From positions 1-64,000 of the forward strand of contig NZ_JACJPX010000013.1 of the NCBI RefSeq assembly GCF_014696315.1: a DNA stretch of 64,000 nt, in the 5' to 3' direction. Positions 55,691-64,000 of this stretch are shown one piece after another. The position numbers and the translations under genes are program-made. The notes below the pieces were generated by a model. That model saw only the letters and a list, made by a program, of their open reading frames with translations, did not search any database and had not been told where the DNA came from. Positions within the stretch are counted from its first letter, which is position 1. The number at the start of each line of letters is the position of its first letter. Source of the DNA: Calothrix membranacea FACHB-236. GTDB taxonomy: Bacteria > Cyanobacteriota > Cyanobacteriia > Cyanobacteriales > Nostocaceae.

Positions 55691-56164
55691 TTAAATTGCT
55701 CTTTTTCTTTTCATAATGCAGGCAACTTCACCGTATCCAGGCTGTCCCGTTAATCCTTGTAAATTATTATGTTCTATATCTTCATCTTGACCAAGCTTAC
55801 TTGTCCATTTACCGCTAGGAACCTGTCTTGCAACATGTGTTGGTATTTTGTTTGAATTAGCATATATTGCTATTTTTTGAAATCCTTCTTCTAATGCATC
55901 ATCTTCACAGATTTCATAACCAAGTGTCCTAAAAGCCTGTTGAAAAGCTTCAATCGTCTCTTCCCTAGGAACACCTGGAGGCCAGTAGTGTAAACTTTGA
56001 GCATCTAGCCACCACCATTTTTGATCATCTTCTGCTGCCCAAGCAACACAGTTATAGTCAGGTGTATCTGGACTTGTGAGTTGATAGCCATGCGTAATTA
56101 AGTTTGGATAATCACGTTCAATCCATGATTTTACACTCCTTATCCAAAAATTATTACCTAACAC
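55691..56164 (-). CDS. DUF7689-like protein with Cys-His pair (157 aa)
   Basis: GTG start at 56164, overlapping the upstream gene by 7 bases (GTGTTAG). Contains Y-N-C39-V-A-W-A and P-T-H110-V-A-R-Q followed by G-K-W-T-S-K-L-G-Q-D-E-D-I-E-H, a layout of Cys-His peptidase-like (NlpC/P60-type) folds. The family name is from memory. The last gene of a three-gene operon (57416 to 55691); it may be an effector or enzyme acting with the two upstream proteins. No known system contains these three together as far as I know. Confidence 0.6.
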   Translation of the reverse strand: MLGNNFWIRSVKSWIERDYPNLITHGYQLTSPDTPDYNCVAWAAEDDQKWWWLDAQSLHYWPPGVPREETIEAFQQAFRTLGYEICEDDALEEGFQKIAIYANSNKIPTHVARQVPSGKWTSKLGQDEDIEHNNLQGLTGQPGYGEVACIMKRKRAI

Positions 56165-56721
56165 TTATAGCCCTTTCTCCTACCCCACTCAAGCCAAGCC
56201 TGTGTCATCTTTTTTGTATTTCCTCTATGCTCTGGAGGTACAGGATATTCTCTAGTAATAGATTTTAGTGCCCAGAACCATTGTCCAGATTTCTTCTCAA
56301 GCTCTCTTAATAGTAGGGGTATTACAGCTTCACCCATTCCAATAATTTGTTGGTATGCAGGATGCATTGATATTTGATTAGTAGATGACACCCCTCGGTT
56401 TTCTTCACGCCATTGTTTAACAAGTGCTATAAAAGTTTTTTCTATCTCAACTTGTTGTGGGACAGGGTAGTATTGAGAGCGATTAACTCGTCCATATTTA
56501 CGACTTTTAGTTTTTTTTAAGGAGAGTAAAGTAGCATAGTTATTCTCTTCGCCTATTCTTCGTTTATCCTCTGCATAATTCCAGCCGAAGTTATTTTTCA
56601 ACTTATTTTTATTAAACTCAAGTCCATACTTGCTTACTGAATAAGCCAACTGAGATCGCTTAACAGTCTCTTGAGGTTCCTGAATCCAAGGATTAAGTTT
56701 TTGTTTTTCTACTACTGCCAT
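56158..56721 (-). CDS. Hypothetical protein (187 aa), middle gene of three-gene operon
   Basis: The N-terminal 100 residues are basic and poorly structured (K-K-T-K-S-R-K-Y-G-R). The C-terminal 75 residues contain H-P-A-Y-Q-Q-I-I-G-M-G-E-A-V-I-P-L-L-L-R-E-L and W-F-W-A-L-K-S-I-T, a compact helical block that is found in other bacterial proteins but without function known to me. The end R-K-G-Y-K-C overlaps the next start. It lies 11 bases downstream of the 227-aa gene. Possible partner or inhibitor of the Cys-His protein. Confidence 0.55.
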   Translation of the reverse strand: MAVVEKQKLNPWIQEPQETVKRSQLAYSVSKYGLEFNKNKLKNNFGWNYAEDKRRIGEENNYATLLSLKKTKSRKYGRVNRSQYYPVPQQVEIEKTFIALVKQWREENRGVSSTNQISMHPAYQQIIGMGEAVIPLLLRELEKKSGQWFWALKSITREYPVPPEHRGNTKKMTQAWLEWGRRKGYKC

Positions 56722-56732
56722 TTTGATAACTT

Positions 56733-57416
56733 TTACTCCACATCTAAGTAATTCAAATATGGGATATTTACTCTGTCTAACATCAACTCTATAGCTTTTG
56801 CTTTTCTACCTGCTCGATCTAATTGTTCGCGTAATTGTTCTAAATCTATTGAATCTAAAGCTACAAAAAACTCATGTGTACCATTTAAATCTGCATACTC
56901 AATTTTTAGCATATGAACTATTGCGATCCCTGCTGGGCCTTTTTCTATTTCCGACTCAAATATGGGACGCATATCTGTTAAAACACGAGAGCGTGTAAAC
57001 AAACGCTCATGATCGCGCACGACGTTTATTGCTTTGGATGTAACACTAAGTACACCATCAAACTCTAGGAAAGCTGTTAATTTTCGCTGAAATTCTTGTT
57101 TTTGTTCGTCGGAAATATTTGGAAGTTCTTTATCATCTTGAACAGACTGACTTATTCTCTCTGCAAGCCTCTCTATAGATTCACCAGAGTAGTCTCGAAA
57201 ATTATATAAAGAAATTAAAGCTTCTACTACATCTATTATTTCTTCTTCAGTCAAAGTTTGAACTTTTGAAGCTACTACTAAAGCTAAATCATCAATCAGA
57301 AGAGATGGGGGTGTTTCCTTCAAAGCCTCAATTAATTCGTCAACAGTTACGTTATTAATGCTTAATAGTTTCTCGAACCCAGGCTTATATCTGTCTGGGA
57401 TTTCTAGTTCTTCCAT
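56733..57416 (-). CDS. Hypothetical protein (227 aa), first gene of three-gene operon
   Basis: Acidic protein. Residues about 1-110 are helical, with L-L-S-I-N-N-V-T-V-D-E-L-I-E-A-L and E-E-E-I-I-D-V-V-E-A-L. Residues about 110-227 contain V-L-T-D-M-R-P-I-F and E-F-F-V-A-L-D-S-I-D-L-E-Q-L-R-E-Q-L, a beta-rich sheet plus long helix arrangement that recurs in hypothetical proteins next to nucleic-acid-related genes. No signal or membrane segment. Starts the operon; ATG 57416. Confidence 0.55.
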   Translation of the reverse strand: MEELEIPDRYKPGFEKLLSINNVTVDELIEALKETPPSLLIDDLALVVASKVQTLTEEEIIDVVEALISLYNFRDYSGESIERLAERISQSVQDDKELPNISDEQKQEFQRKLTAFLEFDGVLSVTSKAINVVRDHERLFTRSRVLTDMRPIFESEIEKGPAGIAIVHMLKIEYADLNGTHEFFVALDSIDLEQLREQLDRAGRKAKAIELMLDRVNIPYLNYLDVE

Positions 57417-57584
57417 ATTGTTCTTACCACATTACAACAAGCTAAAACTTTAAATGGATGCAAATTTTTGTAAGATTGGTCAATAGTTTTTTACGAAACT
57501 TTATTTTAAAAATTACTAAAATTTTAGCAAATATATTACTTTAACTTCTAGCGGTTATTTACAAACAACAATTTTATACAAGCG

Positions 57585-57612
57585 AAATCCCCCACCTTGC
57601 GGCAGGGGATTT
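57585..57612 (-). terminator. Hairpin after psaB
   Basis: AAATCCCC (57585-57592) and GGGGATTT (57605-57612) are 8-bp arms around a GC-rich 12-base loop, 33 bases from the psaB stop. A T run follows on the plus side (TTTTTTATT), so it may end transcripts from both directions. The rest of the 228-bp gap to 57416 has no gene. Confidence 0.6.
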
Positions 57613-57644
57613 TTTATTAATTACCTACAAAACTAGTAGCCAGA

Positions 57645-59870
57645 TTAACCGAACTTACCAGCAGTAGAAGCAATTAGGAACGCTGCGTAGGTTACGAAGT
57701 AGCCAACAGTGAAGTGAGCTAGACCAACCAAACGAGCTTGAACGATGGAGAGTGCAACGGGCTTGTCTTTCCAGCGAACTAGGTTAGCTAGAGGAGTACG
57801 CTCGTGTGCCCAGACAATAGTTTCAATCAACTCTTGCCAGTAACCTCTCCAGGAGATGAGGAACATGAAGCCTGTTGCCCATACTAAGTGTCCGAATAGG
57901 AACATCCAAGCCCAAACAGACAGGTTATTCACTCCGTAGGGGTTATAACCGTTGATCAACTGAGCAGAGTTAGCCCATAGGTAGTCACGGAACCAACCCA
58001 TTAGGTAGGTGGAGTTTTCGTTGAACTGAGCAACGTTACCTTGCCAAATACCCAGGTGTTTCCAGTGCCAGTAGAAGGTCAACCAACCTACTGTGTTCAA
58101 TGCCCAGAACAAAGCTAGATAGAAAGCGTCCCAAGCAGAGATGTCGCAAGTACCGCCACGACCAGGGCCGTCGCAAGGGAATGCATAACCGAAGTCCTTT
58201 TTATCGGGCATCAGCTTGGAGCCACGAGCATCCAAAGCACCCTTAACGAGAATCAAGGTGGTGGTGTGCAGACCTAAGGCGATCGCATGGTGTACCAAGA
58301 AGTCGCCAGGGCCAATTGTTAAGAAGAGAGAGTTAGTGCCAGAGTTAATGGCATCCAACCAGCCGCTCAACCATACGTTGCCGTAGTTGGGGTAGGCTGT
58401 GTAAGCAACGCTATCGGGGTTAGACAGCAAGGTGTCTAAGCCGTAGAGTACTTTACCGTGAGCAGCTTGAATGAACTGAGCAAATACAGGTTCAATCAAG
58501 ATTTGCTTTTCAGGAGTACCGAAAGCAACTACTACGTCGTTGTGAACGTACAAGCTGAGGGTGTGGAAACCTAAGAAGAGAGATACCCAGCTGAGGTGGG
58601 AGATGATCGCTTCTTTGTGCTGTAGCACACGCTCGAGTACGTTACCTTTGTTTTGCTCGGGGTCGTAGTCACGAACCCAGAAGATGGCACCGTGAGCAAA
58701 GGCACCAACCATTAAGAAGATAGCAATGTACTGGTGGTGGGTGTACAGCGCTGCCTGTGTTGTATAGTCCTTAGCGATAAACGCATAGGGAGGCAGGGAG
58801 TACATGTGTTGTGCCACCAAGGAGGTGATTACACCCAAACAAGCTAGGTGCCAACCCAATTGGAAGTGAAGGGAGTTGTTGTAGGTGTCATAAATGCCTT
58901 GGTGAGGCATGTTGAATGGACCTTCAACAGGTTTGCCAAAGAAGGTTTTGGCATTCATCATCTCTTTGATACTGTGACCAATACCAAAGTTGGTACGGTA
59001 CATGTGACCAGCGACGATGAACAGAACAGCGATCGCCAAGTGGTGATGAGCCATGTCAGTCAACCACAGGGATTCGGTTTGGGGATGGAAACCACCTAAA
59101 AAGGTGAGAATTGCAGTCCCTGCACCTTGGGAGGTACCGAACAAATGACCTGCTGTGTCTGGGTTTTGAGCGTAAACGCCCCAGTTACCAGTAAAGAAGG
59201 GTTGCAAGCCTGCTGGGTGAGGTGGGGTAGTTAGGAAGTTATCCCAACCTACGTGCTGTCCGCGAGATTCGGGGATAGCAACGTGAATCAAGTGACCGGC
59301 CCAAGCTAGAGAGCTAACGCCAAACAAACCTGCCAAGTGGTGGTTGAGGCGAGATTCAGCACTCTTAAACCAAGCGAGGCTGGGACGGAACTTGGGTTGC
59401 AAATGCAACCAACCAGCAAACAATAGCACTGATGCGAACAACAGCAGGAAGATTGAACCTGCATAGAGGTCAGCATTTGTCCGCATCCCCTGGGTATACC
59501 ACCAGTGGTATACACCAGAGTAAGCAATATTTACAGGATTGCTAGCACCAGCTTGGGTAAAAGCTTCAATCGCTGGTTTACCAAAGTGGGGGTCCCAAAT
59601 CGCATGGGCGATGGGGCGGATGTGAATTGGATCTGTGATCCACTGTTCAAAGTTACCTTGCCAGGCCACGTGGAACAGGAGGCTGGAAGCCCACAGGAAG
59701 ATGATTGCCAGGTGACCGAAGTGCGTTGCGAAAATCTTTTGGTAAAGATTTTCTTCCGTCATGCCATCATGGCTTTCAAAGTCGTTGCCTGTAGCGATCG
59801 CATACCATATCCGACGCGTAGTCGGGTCCTGTGCGAGATCCTGGCTAAATTTTGGAAATTTTGTTGCCAT
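57645..59870 (-). CDS. psaB: Photosystem I P700 apoprotein A2
   Basis: 741 residues, the family length. Contains the [12 protein letters not shown] motif whose two Cys ligate the F_X cluster with those of PsaA, the conserved His-rich chlorophyll-binding helices and W-R-D-Y-D-P. Eleven membrane helices. Forms the PSI core heterodimer with PsaA in the thylakoid. It follows psaA by 135 bp on the same strand, the standard psaAB operon; the intergene holds GAGTTCTGAGT-type repeats. Confidence 0.97.
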   Translation of the reverse strand: MATKFPKFSQDLAQDPTTRRIWYAIATGNDFESHDGMTEENLYQKIFATHFGHLAIIFLWASSLLFHVAWQGNFEQWITDPIHIRPIAHAIWDPHFGKPAIEAFTQAGASNPVNIAYSGVYHWWYTQGMRTNADLYAGSIFLLLFASVLLFAGWLHLQPKFRPSLAWFKSAESRLNHHLAGLFGVSSLAWAGHLIHVAIPESRGQHVGWDNFLTTPPHPAGLQPFFTGNWGVYAQNPDTAGHLFGTSQGAGTAILTFLGGFHPQTESLWLTDMAHHHLAIAVLFIVAGHMYRTNFGIGHSIKEMMNAKTFFGKPVEGPFNMPHQGIYDTYNNSLHFQLGWHLACLGVITSLVAQHMYSLPPYAFIAKDYTTQAALYTHHQYIAIFLMVGAFAHGAIFWVRDYDPEQNKGNVLERVLQHKEAIISHLSWVSLFLGFHTLSLYVHNDVVVAFGTPEKQILIEPVFAQFIQAAHGKVLYGLDTLLSNPDSVAYTAYPNYGNVWLSGWLDAINSGTNSLFLTIGPGDFLVHHAIALGLHTTTLILVKGALDARGSKLMPDKKDFGYAFPCDGPGRGGTCDISAWDAFYLALFWALNTVGWLTFYWHWKHLGIWQGNVAQFNENSTYLMGWFRDYLWANSAQLINGYNPYGVNNLSVWAWMFLFGHLVWATGFMFLISWRGYWQELIETIVWAHERTPLANLVRWKDKPVALSIVQARLVGLAHFTVGYFVTYAAFLIASTAGKFG

Positions 59871-60005
59871 AGGTTTGATAATTCCTCTGACCTTTAGCCA
59901 TCATGTTTCAGCTTTCGGAGTTCTGAGTTTTGAGTTCTGATTTCTAAGTTTTTACTTGCTCTCAGCACTCAGAACTCATTACTCAGCACTCTGTATAGCT
60001 GATTG

Positions 60006-62264
60006 CTACCCTACTGAAAGAATATGTGCGTGGAAGAATGCCCAGGTGGTAGCAATTCCTCCTAAGAGGTAGTGAGCTACACCTACTGCCCGACCTTGAG
60101 TGATGCTCAAAGCGCGAGGTTGAATTGCTGGTGCTACCTTCAGTTTATTATGAGCCCAAACGATAGACTCAATTAGTTCTTGCCAGTAGCCACGACCACT
60201 GAACAGGAACATCAAGCTGAATGCCCAAACAAAGTGAGCGCCCAAGAACATCAATCCATAACCAGACAGCGCACTTCCGTAGGAGTTGATTACCTGTGAG
60301 GCTTGCGCCCACAAGAAGTCACGCAACCAACCGTTGATTGTGATGGCACTTTGGGCAAAGTTACCACCAGTAATGTGAGTCACATTACCTGCTGCGTCTA
60401 CAGTTCCCCAAACATCAGACTGCATCTTCCAGCTAAAGTGGAAAATTACAATTGACAGGGAGTTGTACATCCAGAATAGTCCGAGGAATACATGATCCCA
60501 ACCGGATACTTGGCAGGTACCACCACGACCAGGACCATCGCAAGGGAAGCGGAAGCCCAAGTTTGCCTTGTCTGGAATCAGACGAGAACTACGAGCGTAC
60601 AGCACACCCTTAAGCAGGATGAGAACGGTTACGTGAATGGTAAAGGCATGAATGTGGTGAATTAAGAAGTCTGCTGTTCCCAAAGCAATGGGTGCAGCTG
60701 CTACTTTACCGCCTACAGCCAAAATACCGCCGCCAAAGGCATAGCTAACTGGTTCTAAGGCGTTGGGTGCAGTTGTACCAGGAGCTAAAGCATGGATATT
60801 TTGTACCCATTGAGCAAATACTGGCTGCAACTGAATTGCGGTATCGGAGAACATGTCTTGGGGACGGCCCAAGGCACGCATTGTGTCGTTGTGGATGTAC
60901 AGTCCAAAGCTGTGGAAGCCAAGGAAGATACAAACCCAGTTTAAGTGAGAGATAATCGCATCTCTGTGACGAATCACCCGATCCAGTACGTTGTTTTGAT
61001 TCACAACTGGATCGTAATCACGCACCATGAAAATTGCAGCGTGAGCAGCACCACCAACAATCAGGAAACCACCGATCCAAATATGGTGAGTAAAAATACA
61101 CAACTGCGTAGCGTAATCAGTTGCCAAATATGGATAGGGGGGCATCGCGTACATGTGATGCGCGATGATGATTGTCAATGAACCCAAGAAGGCAAGGTTA
61201 GTACCTAATTGAGCGTGCCAAGATGTTGTCAGGTTTTCGTAAAGACCTTTGTGACCTTCACCAGTGAAAGGACCTTTGTGGTTTTCGAGGATCTCTTTAA
61301 TGCTGTGACCGATACCCCAGTTGGTGCGGTATTGGTGACCAGCAATGATGAACAGTACAGCGATCGCCAAGTGGTGATGAGAAATATCAGTCATCCACAA
61401 GCCGCCCGTTACTGGGTTGAGACCACCCTTGAAGGTGAGGAAATCAGCGTACTGACCCCAGTTCAAGGTAAAGAAAGGTGCCAAACCACTAGCAAAGCCA
61501 GGGAATAGGTCGATCAGCAAGCTCTTGTTCAGGATGAACTCGTGGGGCAAGGGGATATCTTTAATAGCTACCCCTGCATCCAATAGCTTGTTGGTCGGCG
61601 CGGACACGTGAATTAAGTGTCCAGCCCATCCCAAAGAACCACAACCCAGTAATACTTGCAGGTGGTGATTCAGCATGGACTCCACATTCTGGAACCATTC
61701 CAGTTTGGGAGCACGCTTGTGGTAATGGAACCAACCAGCAAACAGGAACAAGCCTGCTAATACTAAACCGCCAATGGCAGTGCAGTAGAGCTGGAATGAG
61801 TTGGTGATACCCCAGCCGCGCCATACTTGGAACAAGCCAGAGGTGATTTGAATACCGTGGAAGCCACCGCCAACATCACCATTTAAGATGTCTTGCCCAA
61901 CAATAGGCCAAACGACTTGAGCACTAGGCTTAACGTTTAGTGGGTCACTGAGCCAAGCTTCGTAGTTAGAAAACTTAGCACCGTGGAATATCATCCCGCT
62001 CAGCCAAATCGTCACTACAGCTAAGTGACCGAAGTGAGCTGCGAATATCTTGCGGGAGATATCTTGTAGATCGCTTGTATGTGTATCAAAATCGTGGGCG
62101 AGGGCGTGCAGGTTCCAAATCCATGTGGTGGTTTTGGGACCTCTGGCTAGAGTTCTGTCGAAGTGTCCAGGTTGTGCCCATCTCTCGAAAGAGGTAGGTA
62201 CTGGATCGTTATCGACTATTACTTTTGCCTTTTTTTCCTCTCGCTCCGGAGGACTAATCGTCAT
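60006..62264 (-). CDS. psaA: Photosystem I P700 apoprotein A1
   Basis: 752 residues, the family length, from ATG 62264, which follows AGGAGG at 62269-62274 with a 4-base spacer. The frame is open to 62309 but the 15 extra residues are not family. F_X ligands are in [12 protein letters not shown]; the N-terminus T-I-S-P-P-E-R-E is typical. Partner of PsaB. A long leader with a candidate HLR1 element is upstream, fitting high-light repression of psaAB. Confidence 0.97.
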   Translation of the reverse strand: MTISPPEREEKKAKVIVDNDPVPTSFERWAQPGHFDRTLARGPKTTTWIWNLHALAHDFDTHTSDLQDISRKIFAAHFGHLAVVTIWLSGMIFHGAKFSNYEAWLSDPLNVKPSAQVVWPIVGQDILNGDVGGGFHGIQITSGLFQVWRGWGITNSFQLYCTAIGGLVLAGLFLFAGWFHYHKRAPKLEWFQNVESMLNHHLQVLLGCGSLGWAGHLIHVSAPTNKLLDAGVAIKDIPLPHEFILNKSLLIDLFPGFASGLAPFFTLNWGQYADFLTFKGGLNPVTGGLWMTDISHHHLAIAVLFIIAGHQYRTNWGIGHSIKEILENHKGPFTGEGHKGLYENLTTSWHAQLGTNLAFLGSLTIIIAHHMYAMPPYPYLATDYATQLCIFTHHIWIGGFLIVGGAAHAAIFMVRDYDPVVNQNNVLDRVIRHRDAIISHLNWVCIFLGFHSFGLYIHNDTMRALGRPQDMFSDTAIQLQPVFAQWVQNIHALAPGTTAPNALEPVSYAFGGGILAVGGKVAAAPIALGTADFLIHHIHAFTIHVTVLILLKGVLYARSSRLIPDKANLGFRFPCDGPGRGGTCQVSGWDHVFLGLFWMYNSLSIVIFHFSWKMQSDVWGTVDAAGNVTHITGGNFAQSAITINGWLRDFLWAQASQVINSYGSALSGYGLMFLGAHFVWAFSLMFLFSGRGYWQELIESIVWAHNKLKVAPAIQPRALSITQGRAVGVAHYLLGGIATTWAFFHAHILSVG

Positions 62265-62512
62265 TCGACCTCCTCTCAAGATAAGGAATGAGGAATCAGG
62301 AAACCACAAAGTTAACCGTTATCGCATCCGCCAGATTTTCTGGGGGGGCGATGAAGACCCGATGTGGAAGTTTGTTTCTGTTGAATTATAAAGTCTTGAG
62401 TTGTACATTGTTGGAGAGAATTTAACAATAATTCAAAATCACTGGAATAATTGTCTAATCTGCCTTTGAAGTTCAAACTAATTGACAAAAAGTCAATAGA
62501 TTATCCATTTTA

Positions 62513-62530
62513 TTTACAAACGATAACAAT
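62513..62530. promoter_or_regulatory. Candidate HLR1-like element upstream of psaA
   Basis: TTTACAAA-CG-ATAACAAT: the first half is a perfect HLR1 octamer (K-TTACA-W-W) and the second has 6 of 8. RpaB binds such sites at PSI genes of cyanobacteria. It lies 249 bases upstream of the psaA start. Tentative. The gap 62265-63043 (779 bp) is otherwise AT-rich, with a GGTAATTGGTAATTGGTA-like short repeat near 62800; no gene seen. Confidence 0.3.
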
Positions 62531-63043
62531 TCGTAAAACTTATGGTTTACTAGCGCACAGCAAGGGTTTCAGCGGTTGTGGTTGCTGTTGTGGTCTGCAA
62601 ATTTGCTATCGGTAAAAAAAACTGTCAAGAAGAAGACATATTGCAGTAGTTATTAAAAAAACACAAAGTAAAGATTATTTGCTTTTCATAAACTGTATAA
62701 ATTAACAAGGTATGAAGAAGGAACCAGGGCCTAGGTATTAGTATTTTTTATTCATATAGTTAGAAATTTTTTAGGTAATGCGCTCTGGGGGATTGGGCAT
62801 TGGTAATGGGTAATTGGTAATTGGTATGGGGATGAGGAATTTCCCCTGTTTCCTTTGCTCGTTATACTCCCCTGCTCTCTTGTCCTCTTGTCACCCGCGC
62901 CCATACTTTTGGGCTATAGTTCCCTATGGACACTTTGAGCCAAAATAATTTGTCAGTTGTTGGAAACTATACGCTGGGTGGAAGGCATGAACTCGTGGCA
63001 CAAAGCAGTGTTAGAGAATCTCCTCTCTAGGAGGTTTGCTGTT

Positions 63044-64000
63044 GTGAGATGGTTAATAACATTTTTACTAGTCTTGAGTTTGGCAAGCTGTGGTGATAAA
63101 GCTGTCAGCCAAGATGTAGCTGTGGGTAATCGATCAACCCCACAACAAAGTTTTAAGGAATTTGCGGAAGTTTCTCCACCAGCAACAATTGAAGAACTGC
63201 GCTCCACATTGGATATCTACCAGCCACAGGTTGCTATAGTTACACCTCAAGCTGATGAAGTTTTGTCTGATAATCAGGTAACAGTCCGCTTTCAAGTTAA
63301 GGATCTGCCTATATTTAAAGATCCAAAATGGGAATTGGGGCCTCATCTCCATGTAATTTTGGATAATCAGCCATATATAGCTGTTTACGACTTAGATAAG
63401 CCATTAGTTTTCTCGGAATTATCTCCAGGAACTCACAGCTTGCGTGTGTTCGCGTCGCGCCCTTGGCATGAAAGTTTTAAAAATGAAGGTGCTTACGCCC
63501 AGATAAAATTTCACATCTTAGCCAGAACGGATGATAATAATCCCGATCCAGCACTACCTGTGCTAACCTACAGCCGTCCTAAAGGTGACTACGGTGCAGA
63601 ACCAATACTATTGGACTTTTATTTAACTAACGCTCCTCTGCACCTTGTTTCTCAAGAAAATTCCAACAGCGGAATCAGTGATTGGCGGATTCGTTGCACG
63701 ATTAATGGTGAAAGCTTTGTTCTCGATCGCTGGCAAGCAGTTTACCTCACAGGTTTCAAACCTGGTAAAAACTGGGTAAAGCTGGAATTTCTTGATAACC
63801 AGGGTAATCCTGTAAAAAATGTCTTTAATACTACAGTTGGGTTGATTAACTACCAGCCTAAAGGTAAAGATACCCTTTCACGAATTGTCAGCGGCGAACT
63901 CAAAGCTGATGATGTGCGTGGGATTGTTGATCCAAACTATACTCCGAAGCCACTACCTGCTGAACCTGCACCTAGCCCTGAACCCACACCTGAAACTAAG
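63044..64000 (+). CDS. Lipoprotein, partial (cut by the window end)
   Basis: 319 codons to the window edge, no stop. The start GTG at 63044 is chosen because AGGAGG (63029-63034) is 9 bases upstream and the protein then starts with a compact lipoprotein signal: W-L-I-T-F-L-L-V-L-S-L-A-S-C, lipobox Cys at residue 16. An ATG at 62987 would add 19 residues before the signal. The mature part is beta-rich, with an Ig-like segment V-T-V-R-F-Q-V-K-D-L and a repeated domain near 150-290, then a Pro-rich tail (PAPSPEPTPETK). Outer- or inner-membrane lipoprotein of unknown function. Confidence 0.75.
   Translation, partial: MRWLITFLLVLSLASCGDKAVSQDVAVGNRSTPQQSFKEFAEVSPPATIEELRSTLDIYQPQVAIVTPQADEVLSDNQVTVRFQVKDLPIFKDPKWELGPHLHVILDNQPYIAVYDLDKPLVFSELSPGTHSLRVFASRPWHESFKNEGAYAQIKFHILARTDDNNPDPALPVLTYSRPKGDYGAEPILLDFYLTNAPLHLVSQENSNSGISDWRIRCTINGESFVLDRWQAVYLTGFKPGKNWVKLEFLDNQGNPVKNVFNTTVGLINYQPKGKDTLSRIVSGELKADDVRGIVDPNYTPKPLPAEPAPSPEPTPETK

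Overview
The window comes from a filamentous, Nostoc/Calothrix-like cyanobacterium. The evidence is psaA-psaB, Psb34, a phytochrome-type GAF kinase, an ammonium transporter with an NtcA-type site, abundant HIP1 octamers (GCGATCGC), and many MITE-like and palindromic intergenic repeats typical of Nostocales. No rRNA, tRNA or CRISPR array was seen.

Layout. 0.3-6.4 kb: a TPR-CHAT protein, a B12-binding radical SAM enzyme and a CrhC-like cold-shock RNA helicase. 6.7-21.8 kb: an oxygenase-rich accessory region. It holds a hexapeptide acyltransferase, a fatty acid hydroxylase-type membrane diiron enzyme, three Rieske oxygenases, a [2Fe-2S] ferredoxin, an AurF-like diiron protein, a ferritin-like protein, an alpha/beta hydrolase, a SulP transporter, a GNAT-like protein and an Mpo1/DUF962 protein. 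It looks like an uncharacterised oxidative tailoring cluster without an obvious core synthase. Adenine deaminase lies inside it. 22-32.6 kb: two toxin-less antitoxin genes, an amidohydrolase, a 34-residue membrane protein, cysH, psb34, amt, a variant Ser/Thr kinase, a DUF2358 gene with a decayed tail copy, and an ArsA-type ATPase. 33-45.8 kb: a multi-GAF photoreceptor-like histidine kinase, dnaN, an infC paralogue with an AUU start, a two-gene permease unit, a degenerate histidine kinase and a caspase-fold protease. 46-53 kb: GH57, an SDR, a DUF1400 hydrolase and a Kir channel. 54-57.4 kb: an orphan DNA methyltransferase, cyanase and an unassigned three-gene operon. 57.6-62.3 kb: psaA-psaB. 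The right end is a lipoprotein cut by the window edge.

The most interesting element is a compact two-gene unit at 9378-10558. It encodes a 126-residue minimal CRISPR polymerase (mCpol) and, after a 2-base gap, a protein with a CARF-like Rossmann domain and two C-terminal membrane helices. This is the architecture of a Panoptes-type (OptS/OptE) anti-phage guard system. In such systems the polymerase continuously makes a cyclic nucleotide that keeps a membrane effector silent. The unit is AT-rich, lacks HIP1 sites, and sits between a Rieske oxygenase and a ferredoxin gene that would otherwise be adjacent, so it was probably acquired.

Other notable points are a MITE with near-perfect inverted ends and a flanking direct repeat, and a pseudo-histidine-kinase lacking its N-box Asn and G2 glycines. 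All functional calls are from reading motifs and family knowledge; no searches were run.
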